Positions 46,531 through 54,948 of a stretch of 64,000 nucleotides of DNA are shown here, one piece after another. A program made the position numbers and the translations under genes. Source of the DNA: Granulosicoccus sp036478565 (lineage in GTDB: Bacteria; Pseudomonadota; Gammaproteobacteria; Granulosicoccales; Granulosicoccaceae); assembly GCA_965224525.1 (NCBI GenBank), contig OZ245050.1:2976001-3040000 (forward strand). Reading direction: 5' to 3'. The notes under the pieces are model-generated. The model did no database searches and had not been told where the DNA came from. It saw only the letters and a program-made list of their open reading frames with translations. Each line of letters starts with the position of its first letter. Position 1 is the stretch's first letter.

Positions 46531-46537
46531 TTGTATT
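46500..46537. repeat. 38-bp near-perfect palindrome at the truncated end of the IS407-like orfB
   Basis: The 19-bp arms (AATACAGCCATAGGCGGTA and its complement) differ at one position. The left arm is ordinary orfB coding sequence; homology to orfB stops in the right arm. It could fold as a hairpin or mark a deletion or inversion junction. Confidence 0.7.
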
Positions 46538-46658
46538 CGTTTGTAGGTTGAGTCTGAATATTTGTCGAATACAAGCGCGAGACTCTTAAGTTATCTTTGC
46601 GCTGTTCAAAGCATGGGTTCCACCTCTGAAACGCTGTGCATTTCTTGATGGTTAATAT

Positions 46659-48314
46659 TTAAATCTGTTCCGCAGCAATATCAGTGATCATAAATGGAAC
46701 TCTCCCGAAAAGATCACCAGAGAAAAATACTTGTTCAGTATTTTTTTCGCTAAATATATCCTCTCCGTTGTCGTACCTCGCATAACCCATAAGTCTTACT
46801 GTCGTTGGAAATATTTGATAATGACTATACGTAAAATTAGATTTTTCTATACCTTTGAATAGTTCATCCCCCTCCCACTTAAAGATTATAAATGGCACGA
46901 TACCTTGGGTATGCTCCGGATTTTTACTGTCGCAGTGAGTACTTGTTTTTCCATTTTCCAAAATGGATTGACCGTGATCAGACGTGTAAAATATAAGTGT
47001 TCTTTTACTATTAAGCAATCCCGTTCGATCAAAGAACTCTTTAAAAAATTCATCTACATTATACCTAATGGAGTTGGCATACGAGTTCAACGCCTTCTCT
47101 CTATTCTTCTGCACAAGACTATCAGCAACTTCCAACGTTGGTTTAAATATCTTTTTACTTGCTGGATACCCATTTTCTTCCCAATGAAAGTGCGCTCCTC
47201 TTTTTACAATATAAATAAAGTTTTTCTTTGATCTCAATAAAGCTTCATACGTATGCTCGATTACATTCTCCTCTGGAATATCTCTTTGGTTGTATTCCGC
47301 AGAGGGCTGATAAAAGTTATCTATATCAGCCTTGTCAAAGGCGGTCATATGATTCTGCAATTTGTCTTTTGATGACTGCCCTGAGATATAATGTGTCATA
47401 TAGCCAGCGTTTCTTGCAAACTGAAAAATACTTGGTGTTTTCAATGATCTATATTCTTTGTCTGGTAGCTGCGCCAATTGAATACCACTCATTAACATGA
47501 TATTACTCATAGCAGAACAATTTGCCGTGGACGATGCTATTCCCATATTCAAATAGCTCGACCTAATAGAATTTAAGTAGGGAGTTGTATCTTTTTTATA
47601 GCCGTTTATAGATAGGTACTGCCCCCCAACGCTCTCATCTACAATCCAAAGAATATTGTCATACGCCTGATTTCCATTCGGATATGTTAGAAGCTCGTCT
47701 CTATCACCATAATAACTTCTATTCGACGCAAAGTAGGTAACTGTATTAACTATCTTTACTGGAATCGGAAATGCACTTACAGAACCAACTGTTTTACTAA
47801 ATATTGTGTATGAAGTAAGCAACGATATCGCCCAAACGAATAACACAGCTACTGTGTGAATATATTTCTTTGTTTTAGTTACATGTTTCCGAAAGATAAA
47901 TACCAACACCAAGGAACCCAGCATCACTATCAATGAGCTGGTAATTGCAGAGCTATATGCAGCCCAAACATCTTCTTTGAATTCAGCAGCTTCACTTAAT
48001 GCTATATTCAGTTCATTTAGACCAATCCCATAACCATTTATTTTTATATAAACCATAGTAATGAAATAACTAAATGAAGCGATAGTTATTAACGTTACAT
48101 ATATAATTCTGTTATTCACAAATACAATCAAGGAAATAGCTAAACTACTAACTAGCACTGAGCAAAAATAGAAACCCGATTTCAACAAACCTTTTTTATC
48201 ATACAAACTCACTGAAACATCAAAATAGTTTTCAAAGTATACTATTTCAATAAATAATATCGCAGTAAATACTAACACCAAACACGAATATTTTTTCCCA
48301 ATTACATTAGTCAT
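46659..48314 (-). CDS. Sulfatase-superfamily membrane enzyme (phosphoethanolamine-transferase-like)
   Basis: The 551-residue protein has about five N-terminal transmembrane helices (first VLVFTAILFIEIVYFENYF) and a periplasmic alkaline-phosphatase-superfamily domain. Metal and nucleophile motifs are ILWIVDESVGGQY, STANCSAMSNIMLMSG (nucleophile region), FYTSDHGQSILENG and HTQGIVPFIIF. This matches EptA/YhbX-like transferases that add phosphoethanolamine to lipid A or glycans; phosphoglycerol transfer is an alternative. The gene is unusually AT-rich compared with the housekeeping genes and is flanked on both sides by transposon remnants, which suggests acquisition. Confidence 0.82.
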   Translation of the reverse strand: MTNVIGKKYSCLVLVFTAILFIEIVYFENYFDVSVSLYDKKGLLKSGFYFCSVLVSSLAISLIVFVNNRIIYVTLITIASFSYFITMVYIKINGYGIGLNELNIALSEAAEFKEDVWAAYSSAITSSLIVMLGSLVLVFIFRKHVTKTKKYIHTVAVLFVWAISLLTSYTIFSKTVGSVSAFPIPVKIVNTVTYFASNRSYYGDRDELLTYPNGNQAYDNILWIVDESVGGQYLSINGYKKDTTPYLNSIRSSYLNMGIASSTANCSAMSNIMLMSGIQLAQLPDKEYRSLKTPSIFQFARNAGYMTHYISGQSSKDKLQNHMTAFDKADIDNFYQPSAEYNQRDIPEENVIEHTYEALLRSKKNFIYIVKRGAHFHWEENGYPASKKIFKPTLEVADSLVQKNREKALNSYANSIRYNVDEFFKEFFDRTGLLNSKRTLIFYTSDHGQSILENGKTSTHCDSKNPEHTQGIVPFIIFKWEGDELFKGIEKSNFTYSHYQIFPTTVRLMGYARYDNGEDIFSEKNTEQVFFSGDLFGRVPFMITDIAAEQI

Positions 48315-48402
48315 TAACACTCTCTAATTATATTCACACATGAACACAGAATAACATAGTGAAGTTCCCAGCAATCTGCACTGTTAGATTCCTATAACCG
48401 TT

Positions 48403-48562
48403 ATGGACGTTTACACAGAACGATTTACAGTCTCAACGGCTCATCTGGCTGATCGGGAATGCGATATGTATGAATTTTACCGAGATTGTGCCGAATTAAA
48501 CCAAAACCGAGTAATCCGGGCTGCGCGGAATCGAACAATAAACAAACTACGCCGACGTGAAG
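48403..48562 (+). pseudogene. IS4-family transposase fragment
   Basis: A partial ORF with LADRECDMYEFYRDCAELNQ and NRVIRAARNRTINKLRRREG, resembling the middle of IS4/Tn5-type transposases (DRxxDxYE...RAARNR). It is cut at 48563 by the left end of IS66 element 2. No 3' remainder was found after 52301. Confidence 0.5.
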
Positions 48563-48605
48563 GTAAGCGCCAACGATTCAGGGTATCTGGCGTTTCTACC
48601 TGTCC

Positions 48606-50207
48606 CTATTTCATATTCCACGGCATGAGCACATCGAGTGCCTCACCCGTGTCCGCAGCGGCGATATGGCCGATAACATATTGCAGGTAGGCATAGGGTT
48701 CAATGCCGTTTGCCTTTGCTGACTCAATCAATGAGAACATCGCTGCACTGGCTTTTGCACCTTCGGGGCTATCACTGAACAACCAGGCACGGCGTCCGAC
48801 AGCAAAAGGTCTGATAGCATTCTCCGCCAGTACATTGCTGATTCGAAGCTGACCATGTTCACAGTAACGCACCAAATGATCCCACTGATTAATCAGGTAG
48901 TTGATGGCCTTGCGTGTCAGCGTATCAGGAGCAACCTTTGGCTGTTTCTCATCCAACCATCGCTTGAGCTTGGTTAATCTGGGCACCGCAATCTTCTGCC
49001 GCTGCTCGTAACGCTCGTCGTCATCGAGTTCTGCCCACTGACGTTCGAACCGGTACAGCGCATCAATGTGTGATAGTAAAACCATCGCGACACTGGGTTT
49101 TCCCTTGAGAGGTTTTGGTTGGGTTTTGATGGCCTCAACCACCTTACGCCTGCCATGATCCATACAGCCCAAATGCACAAGAGCTTTAGCGGCGCACGCC
49201 TTGTCATAGCCTGCATAGCCATCGCTTTGGAAATAACGCCCGGTAAAGTTTTCCAGCAGCCGCTCGGCCACCGCTCCACCTCGTGACTTATCGTAGTTAA
49301 ATAACACCACCGTCCTACCCGGTGGACCACCGCGCATCACCCAGATCCATTTATCGCCGGTCGGTGTCATACCCGGCTCCTTGAGCACTTGCAACCGTGT
49401 CTCATCGCCCTGGATGTAGTCCGCCTGCATCAGTTGCTTCTCCAGACGCTCTAGCAGGGGTTGCACGGTCACTGACAAGCGGATGATCCAGTTCGCCAGC
49501 GTGGTGCGCGTAATCTCACCACCGTAGCGAGCCAGTATTTTCTCCAGCCTGTACAGCGGCAACCCATCTGAATACTTGGCAATCACCAGCCAGGCCAGCA
49601 AGTTGACCGATGCCACGCTCTTGCCGATTGGGTGTGCAGGGCGTTCAGCGCTTTTGAGACATCGCTCGCCATCGGCATTCCGATAAACCGCCTTCTCCTG
49701 CATGATCTCAATCACTTGCACCTGGGCAGGGATGATATCGAGCTCTTCCTTGACCTTGACGAAGAAGGTGTCTATCGCCCCTTCGCGCTCTTCATCGCTT
49801 AAGCGCAGGTATTTTTGAATGCGCGCCAGTTCCGGTGAAAAACCTTTGCGCTTACGTTTTTTGCGCACCTTGCTATCGGGCTTCTGTTCAGGTGCAGTCT
49901 CTCCATCATCTGGATCGGGCTCACCATCAGCCAGCGCTTCCGCTTCATCGACCAGCCAGTCCTCTTGTGAGAGATTCTTCTCACTGCTAGGACCGTACTT
50001 GCGCTGATTCATCAGCCGCAGCTTCTCTTCGAGTACGTTGATCAGTGCCTGCTGATTTTTAATCTCAGCGCTTTTTTGTCCCAGCACTTCATCCTTCTTC
50101 TCAAGCAACTTCTGTTGCTCAAGCAGCGCCACCATCATCGTATCCTGGGTCGGCATAGAAGCTTGACCAAGGCGTGACAAAACACTGATGGCATCGGGTG
50201 GAAACAT
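48606..50207 (-). CDS. tnpC: IS66 transposase TnpC (element 2)
   Basis: The 533-residue transposase has an N-terminal coiled coil (LLEQQKLLEKKDEVLGQKSA), a linker rich in Lys/Arg, and the core motifs YIQGDETRLQVL, QSDGYAGYDKA, GCMDHGRRKVVEA and ISNVLAENAIRPFAVGRRAW. It is intact but distinct from the copy in element 1. Confidence 0.94.
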   Translation of the reverse strand: MFPPDAISVLSRLGQASMPTQDTMMVALLEQQKLLEKKDEVLGQKSAEIKNQQALINVLEEKLRLMNQRKYGPSSEKNLSQEDWLVDEAEALADGEPDPDDGETAPEQKPDSKVRKKRKRKGFSPELARIQKYLRLSDEEREGAIDTFFVKVKEELDIIPAQVQVIEIMQEKAVYRNADGERCLKSAERPAHPIGKSVASVNLLAWLVIAKYSDGLPLYRLEKILARYGGEITRTTLANWIIRLSVTVQPLLERLEKQLMQADYIQGDETRLQVLKEPGMTPTGDKWIWVMRGGPPGRTVVLFNYDKSRGGAVAERLLENFTGRYFQSDGYAGYDKACAAKALVHLGCMDHGRRKVVEAIKTQPKPLKGKPSVAMVLLSHIDALYRFERQWAELDDDERYEQRQKIAVPRLTKLKRWLDEKQPKVAPDTLTRKAINYLINQWDHLVRYCEHGQLRISNVLAENAIRPFAVGRRAWLFSDSPEGAKASAAMFSLIESAKANGIEPYAYLQYVIGHIAAADTGEALDVLMPWNMK

Positions 50208-50231
50208 GCCTTGTATTATAGCAAATGTTGA

Positions 50232-50603
50232 TCAACATACAGATTCGTATCGCAATACTTTATGCGGTTTCATTCGAGCAATGTTGTAACCATCAAGCAA
50301 CCAATTGAGTTGTTCACCATTGATCGTCAACAGCGACTCATTGGCATCGGGCCAATGAAATTTCTCCTCGGCCAGGCTCTTGTAGTAAAGCACAAACCCA
50401 TTGTTCTCCCAGAACAGAATTTTCAGTTTGTTGAATGCACGATTGCGGAACACGTACAGCATGCCTCCGAATGGATCATGGGACAGCTCCATTTGCACAA
50501 TCGCTGCAAGGCCCCGATGACTCTTGCGGAAATCCACGGCATTGCGGTACAGGTAAATGGTTGGCAGCTGGGTATTCGGTCGCAGAGCGTAGCGAGTACT
50601 CAT
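50232..50603 (-). CDS. tnpB: IS66 accessory protein TnpB (element 2)
   Basis: About 123 residues from the ATG at 50603, with IYLYRNAVDFRKSHRGLAA, MLYVFRNRAFNKLKILFWEN and LNWLLDGYNIARM. ATGA overlap with the tnpA stop. Intact. Confidence 0.92.
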   Translation of the reverse strand: MSTRYALRPNTQLPTIYLYRNAVDFRKSHRGLAAIVQMELSHDPFGGMLYVFRNRAFNKLKILFWENNGFVLYYKSLAEEKFHWPDANESLLTINGEQLNWLLDGYNIARMKPHKVLRYESVC

Positions 50604-50678
50604 AGCTGCGCGACAAGCTTGCTCACCAGCTCGACACTGCGATCGCCGATACCCTCGATCGTCATGCCATTGGGCAAC
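50600..50678 (-). pseudogene. tnpA: IS66 TnpA C-terminal fragment (element 2)
   Basis: It encodes LPNGMTIEGIGDRSVELVSK and the stop. Deleting the IS3 copy and one AAC duplication joins it in frame to the N-terminal part (FGLVVRLPNGMTIEG). Confidence 0.88.
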
Positions 50679-50753
50679 AGAGGTGGACCCCATCCATTGG
50701 ACAGCTCAGGGATGACTTGAGCGCTTTCCTCCATTATTCTGTGGAGAATAGCA

Positions 50754-51087
50754 GTGAAAAGGAAGAGAAGATTGCATAAGCCTGAGTTCAAAGCCCGCGT
50801 TGCTCTGGCAGCGGTTCAGGGTGAGATGACAATGGCTGAGATGGTCAAGAAGTTTGAGGTCCAGGCCACTCAGATAACCCAGTGGAAAAAGCAGTTGCTC
50901 AGCGGCAAATACCCGCGGTATTGGAGTGGCATATACAGATGTGTTTGGCAAAGGCGTGAAGGTGGCAGAAGACACTGAGAAGAGCGTGCAGGAGCTGCAT
51001 GCCAAGATCGGTCAATTGAGCATGGAGAACGATTTTTTAGAACGAGGGCTCGAAAGGATCCACGGCCCAAGAGGAAAGAACTGGTGA
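50754..51087 (+). pseudogene. IS3-family OrfA of copy 2, disrupted by an IS21-end sequence
   Basis: It starts MKRKRRLHKPEFKARVALAA and reads normally to QWKKQLLSG, then enters a 30-base segment foreign to copy 1 and shifts frame. After it the sequence again encodes OrfA (VFGKGVKVAEDTEKSVQEL) in another frame to the TGA overlapping orfB. Confidence 0.85.
50894..50936. repeat. 43-bp inverted copy of the IS21 left end
   Basis: Positions 50894-50936 are the exact reverse complement of 41633-41675. The first 12 bases also resemble the native IS3 orfA (GTTGCTTAGCGG in copy 1). A shorter 18-bp part recurs at 46196-46213, the IS21 right end. Confidence 0.9.
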
Positions 51088-51908
51088 GCGCTCAGGAGAG
51101 CTTGCCAGTGAGCCGGCAGTGTGAGTTGCTGGATATCCCTCGTTCGTCGTTCTATCACGAACCAGTGCCCATCAGCGATGAAGAATTAGAGTTGATGAGA
51201 CTCATCGACAGGTGCCACCTGGAGTTGCCATTCTATGGCTCTCGGCGAATAAGAACCTGGTTGTTTGATGAGCATGGTCTGACAGTTAACCGCAAACGGA
51301 TACAACGACTTCTGCGCACAATGAGCATAGAAACACTGTATCCGAAGCGCAATCTGAGTTTGGCCAATCAGAAGCACAAGGTGTATCCGTACCTGTTACG
51401 CAACCTTGTCATTGATCGACCGAATCAGGTTTGGTGTACAGATGTGACCTATATCCCAATGGCCAAAGGTTTTGTGTATCTGGTAGCTGTGATGGATTGG
51501 TATTCACGCAGAGTTCTGTCCTGGCGAGTGTCCACAACAATGGATACCAGCTTCTGCATTGATGCACTTGAAGAGGCTGTCGAGATCTACGGTGCACCGC
51601 AGATATTCAACACAGACCAGGGTAGTCAATTCACCAGTGAGGAGTTCACCGGCGTACTGAAAAGCAACAACATCCAGATCAGCATGGATGGCAAAGGCCG
51701 TTGGGTCGATAATGTATTCATAGAGCGTCTGTGGCGCAGTGTGAAGTACGAAGAGGTGTATCTCAAGGCGTATGACAGTGCAGGTGATGCAAGGCGTTCA
51801 CTGGCCGCCTATTTCGAGTTCTATAACATCAAGCGTCGGCATCAATCACTTGACGAACTGACACCAGATACGGTCTACTTTGAATCAGCAGTCAGGATGG
51901 CTGCATAA
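51084..51908 (+). CDS. IS3-family transposase OrfB (intact copy)
   Basis: The 274-residue integrase-like transposase has the HTH-like start (SLPVSRQCELLDIPRSSFYH), HVYGSRRI-type helix (PFYGSRRIRTWLFDEHGLTV), and DDE motifs VWCTDVTYIPM, FNTDQGSQFTS and VDNVFIERLWRSVKYEEVYL. It starts with GTG at 51084 after an AGAGGAAAG Shine-Dalgarno, overlapping the orfA stop. Confidence 0.95.
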   Translation: MSAQESLPVSRQCELLDIPRSSFYHEPVPISDEELELMRLIDRCHLELPFYGSRRIRTWLFDEHGLTVNRKRIQRLLRTMSIETLYPKRNLSLANQKHKVYPYLLRNLVIDRPNQVWCTDVTYIPMAKGFVYLVAVMDWYSRRVLSWRVSTTMDTSFCIDALEEAVEIYGAPQIFNTDQGSQFTSEEFTGVLKSNNIQISMDGKGRWVDNVFIERLWRSVKYEEVYLKAYDSAGDARRSLAAYFEFYNIKRRHQSLDELTPDTVYFESAVRMAA

Positions 51909-51955
51909 CCCGGGAAGGCGCTCATAACGCTGTCCAGCTTTTGGGGTCCACTACT

Positions 51956-52221
51956 AACCGCACCACCAACCCAAAGTCACTCGCCGTCGTCGGAGGTACC
52001 ACGACCGGGACAAACCCGCCCGAACTGACGGCAGACTCGTCCGACAACGGCTCTTCTTTTCTGCTCCAATACACCATCTGGTGGTAAACCAACGAATACT
52101 GCTCGCAGTAAGCCATCTTGGACAAACCGGATGTGCGCCATTGGGCGACATGGCGTTGCCAGAATGCTTCGCGGGTGAGCGTTTGCAGACTGGGCGCGGA
52201 ATGTGATGAATCCACTTGCAT
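51956..52221 (-). pseudogene. tnpA: IS66 TnpA N-terminal fragment (element 2)
   Basis: From the ATG at 52221: REAFWQRHVAQWRTSGLSKM then AYCEQYSLVYHQMVYW, an HTH accessory protein, interrupted at residue ~88 by IS3 copy 2. The current ORF continues into IS3 sequence (VDPKSWTAL). Confidence 0.88.
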
Positions 52222-52337
52222 GACCAACTCCTGTTTTGCCAGGAGTACAGCTTCGCGTGCGCAGCAGCAGGTTGTCTACACGTCGAAACTTAGGCGCTTA
52301 CCTATAAATCGACCTGGAGAAATAGTATGTTTACCTG

Positions 52338-54197
52338 TTACGGATTTTTATATTCAGCACTCAAATACGGAATGTCAAAGACGTTCCCTTTGGTTTCATA
52401 AATTCCGCCATCGTCTACATAACCTTCACCAAACCAATAATGAAACCTGACCGACCCTTGCCCGTAGACATGGTTATTGTTTGCACTTGAGTTTGTAGCC
52501 TCATTGCCGGTAGTACTACCCCCTTTTGAGGACATGCGCGCAGCGATAATTAGTGAAGAGTAAGGACTACTTGGGTCGAGCTGGTCTGTAATTTCAATAT
52601 CATTGCAATCAAAATGTATATTGTCCTGTGTTATATCCCCAAACCCTACGTCTGTACTAAAAACGTTGTCAAAATATCCATTAGCACCAATTTTAACTCG
52701 ATTATTTCGCACTAATACATTGTTTGAAAAATGTACTGCAAAAACCGCTAGCAAGGCTCTTTTTCCCAGAGGGCCGTCCTTCACAGGCCAGTAATTTTCA
52801 TTTGATAGAACTTTCGCATTACTCTCTTGATGTTTTGAGAACCGCTTCCCTGCATTAGTGGCTCTATTGGCAAATAAGCGCACGGGTTTTTTCTGACTTG
52901 TGGTCGTATAGCCCTGAATAGCGAAAAACTCAGAGTCCTTTCTAGCACCATTGGATTGATGGTTTGTTGCAACATTGTTTGCGACGACACCTCCAGAGGT
53001 TGATTCTTTATTTCTCCCATTCATCCATATAGCATTTGCTCTGGCTGTTAAAGATTTATCACCTGTATCATTCAACAGATTCTCAAATGTATTACATGCA
53101 ATATGAAAATCATCTACTCCCCATATCATGACTCCCGCGAATGAAGTTTGTTTTGTATGGTGTACATTGCTATATCCACTATTTACTAGAGTGAAACGGT
53201 GAGAGCCTGTATTCACTACAAAACCAGATACTGCAGTGTTTGACCCATTGCCATCAATAGGCGACCCGAATATCCGAACATCCGGTGCGTTAATTTTGAC
53301 GATATCCTTTGCATTTTCCGTAGTTACCATCGGCATATAAAAAATGTCAATTGGTACATTAATATTCAGATTACCCACTTTATATGTACCATTACCTACT
53401 ACAGAACCACCTGAGTTCGCATTTATTATTTTTTCTAATATTGCGGTGTCATTACCACCAGATGGTGCAGGTAAATGAACAACATCGGATGGCGGAACAG
53501 GGATTTCTATAGGACGTACCTTTTTGTTTTTACTGTCAACCGACCAGAAACACACATCAGGATTCTGATATAGATACTCAGCAACATAATGATCCTCGTC
53601 GAGATAACAAGCATTAGGCAAGCCCTTTTCCTTTATGCGTGAAAACAGCACATCTTCCGTTTCTTGTAGTGCTCCGTCATTCTCATCTCCTGAACTACCC
53701 CCACCGATAATCATACTAGTGCTAGATATGGCGTTATTATTGTTAAGGGGTAAAGTGCTGCTCGACATAGCCATCGTTACCGACGTGAGAGGCAGGTCCG
53801 AAATTTCGTTTACACTATTCGTTTGATTTACTGATGTGACTTCAACCGCAGGGGCAGTAGCCAATGTAGAATGCTGAATGGCTGATGAAATTCCATGAGC
53901 GTTATCCCCTATAACACTAAACGGCGTCTTTGCGTTTGCCGAAGCGGTTGGTATGTCAGTAGTTGTGGATTCAGTATAGATATTATCCGTAAAACTGGAA
54001 TCATTATCTCCGCAAGCTGCGCATAAAGAAACTAGTAAAATAAATGACATAAAATGTTTTAACTGCGAACCACCTGTGTTGTCAAATGTATCGCACAGCC
54101 ATTCTAAAGTCACCCTCTCTACTGCAGCGCCAGACGTTACAATTGATGATTTTAAATCCTCGGGCAGTGGAGCAGGCGCAAACGCTTTTTTTCTCAT
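52338..54197 (-). CDS. Secreted/lipoprotein beta-helix protein (polysaccharide lyase/epimerase-like)
   Basis: The 619-codon ORF has a lipobox-like signal (MSFILLVSLCAACGDND) that begins only at residue 50. The first 49 residues (MRKKAFAPAPLPEDLKSSIV...) would block export, so the real start may be the ATG at 54050, although no RBS is seen there. After a Ser/Thr/Asn-rich linker (about 60-180) comes a right-handed parallel beta-helix pattern with many N-rich turns (ILEKIINANSGGSVVGNGTY, NTFENLL, NNRVKIGANGYFDNVF), as in pectate-lyase-like enzymes. It lies beside Wzy/Wzx genes, so a role on the surface polysaccharide is plausible. No catalytic residues could be assigned. Confidence 0.65.
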   Translation of the reverse strand: MRKKAFAPAPLPEDLKSSIVTSGAAVERVTLEWLCDTFDNTGGSQLKHFMSFILLVSLCAACGDNDSSFTDNIYTESTTTDIPTASANAKTPFSVIGDNAHGISSAIQHSTLATAPAVEVTSVNQTNSVNEISDLPLTSVTMAMSSSTLPLNNNNAISSTSMIIGGGSSGDENDGALQETEDVLFSRIKEKGLPNACYLDEDHYVAEYLYQNPDVCFWSVDSKNKKVRPIEIPVPPSDVVHLPAPSGGNDTAILEKIINANSGGSVVGNGTYKVGNLNINVPIDIFYMPMVTTENAKDIVKINAPDVRIFGSPIDGNGSNTAVSGFVVNTGSHRFTLVNSGYSNVHHTKQTSFAGVMIWGVDDFHIACNTFENLLNDTGDKSLTARANAIWMNGRNKESTSGGVVANNVATNHQSNGARKDSEFFAIQGYTTTSQKKPVRLFANRATNAGKRFSKHQESNAKVLSNENYWPVKDGPLGKRALLAVFAVHFSNNVLVRNNRVKIGANGYFDNVFSTDVGFGDITQDNIHFDCNDIEITDQLDPSSPYSSLIIAARMSSKGGSTTGNEATNSSANNNHVYGQGSVRFHYWFGEGYVDDGGIYETKGNVFDIPYLSAEYKNP

Positions 54198-54948
54198 TGT
54201 TAACTCTGTTTTACCAACTGAATACCAAATAATTCCTTTTTATCGGCATTCTGATGACTATAGTGTTGGAGAGAAACCCTGAAAACTGTGCGGAACGTGA
54301 ACTGGTTTTTCAAAAAAAGACGAATACTGGGATAGCATAGCCAATTTCAGTTCTATCTAAAGGCACTAATTTCCCTGCGAACCGGCCTAGCCTGGGCCTG
54401 TCGTTTATTTGGAATATTTTAGCGATCCTGTTAGCTGGGCTGTGTATTTCATTCGGTCTACCAGTCAAGACAGAATGTTGAGTAATCTGTTGTTGGAACT
54501 CATCTAAATTTAGCTGTTCTGGTCTTGCTTCATCCTTCTCGTCATGTACCAGACCTCAATCAGATCTACGATGACATAATCGCTTCGTAAGCACCAAATA
54601 AGGTAATAATGTTGAGTAAGCAATCATTCTGACTGAGGCAACAATTATACGGTCCGTGACTATACCGTCAGGTATTATCTGATCTGGGCATAGAAGCCAG
54701 CAAGAATCGTAAGGGGGTTTTCTGGGACAACGCGGTAGCAGTGAGCACTCATCGCCACCACTAAGAAAGAACAGGTTCATGACTTCACATTCACAACCTG
54801 ATGTGAAACAACAGCGGCCTTATTCGAATGCATCGAAGTGCTCTATCTTCTGGCACATTATTCCTGCCAGTTTCAGACGTAACAATCAGCCGCTATCGCA
54901 GCATAGTCCCGATATCCATTTTTTTGGAGAAACTCCATCTCGTGCACA
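54198..54948. other. Intergenic region with transposase relics
   Basis: About 750 bp. At 54673-54760 plus a frame reads DLGIEASKNRKGVFWDNAVA, very close to the IS3-family OrfB DDE segment (SMSRKGxCWDNAVAESFF). At about 54810-54840 ALFECIEVLY resembles the downstream ALFEYIEVFYN. So a decayed IS3 OrfB lies here. At 54345-54474 an open frame without a start codes a hydrophobic segment (LGLSFIWNILAILLAGLCIS) I cannot place. Confidence 0.5.
54673..54870 (+). pseudogene. Decayed IS3-family OrfB relic
   Basis: Two short frames match conserved OrfB motifs (RKGVFWDNAVA and, after a frameshift, ALFECIEV). No inverted repeats or further domains are recognisable. It is unrelated in sequence to the two IS3 elements elsewhere in the window. 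Confidence 0.5.

Larger units (their letters stand above)
38442..46537 (+). mobile_element. IS3-family element (IS407-like), split twice and lacking its right end
   Basis: This is the outermost element. Its orfA is at 38512-38778 and its orfB survives in three pieces that rejoin in frame when the two insertions are removed: 38772-38971, 41317-41633 and 46243-46525. The left end is placed at a TGTAATCCCC sequence near 38442; I found no matching right inverted repeat, and orfB homology stops near 46525 inside a palindrome. Boundaries are therefore approximate. The reconstruction across each insertion restores continuous IS407-type transposase sequence. Confidence 0.75.
50679..51955 (+). mobile_element. 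Second IS3-family element, copy 2, in IS66 tnpA
   Basis: 1277 bp with the same 13-bp ends as copy 1, flanked by the 3-bp duplication AAC (50676-50678 and 51956-51958). orfB is intact; orfA is broken by about 24 extra bases at 50906-50935 that match the IS21 left end (see the 43-bp repeat). Confidence 0.95.
48563..52301 (-). mobile_element. IS66-family element 2, interrupted by the second IS3 element
   Basis: The ends are GTAAGCGCCAACG (48563) and (inverted) GTAAGCGCCTAAG (ending 52301). Flanking 8-mers ACGTGAAG and CTATAAAT do not match, so no target duplication is visible. It encodes tnpC, tnpB and a split tnpA on the minus strand. Minus the nested IS3 copy it is about 2.46 kb. It is diverged from element 1. 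Confidence 0.88.

Noticed and set aside
50894..50936. Integron attC or REP-type hairpin
   Set aside because: Its exact match to the IS21 left end explains it better, and no integrase or repeated hairpin array is present.
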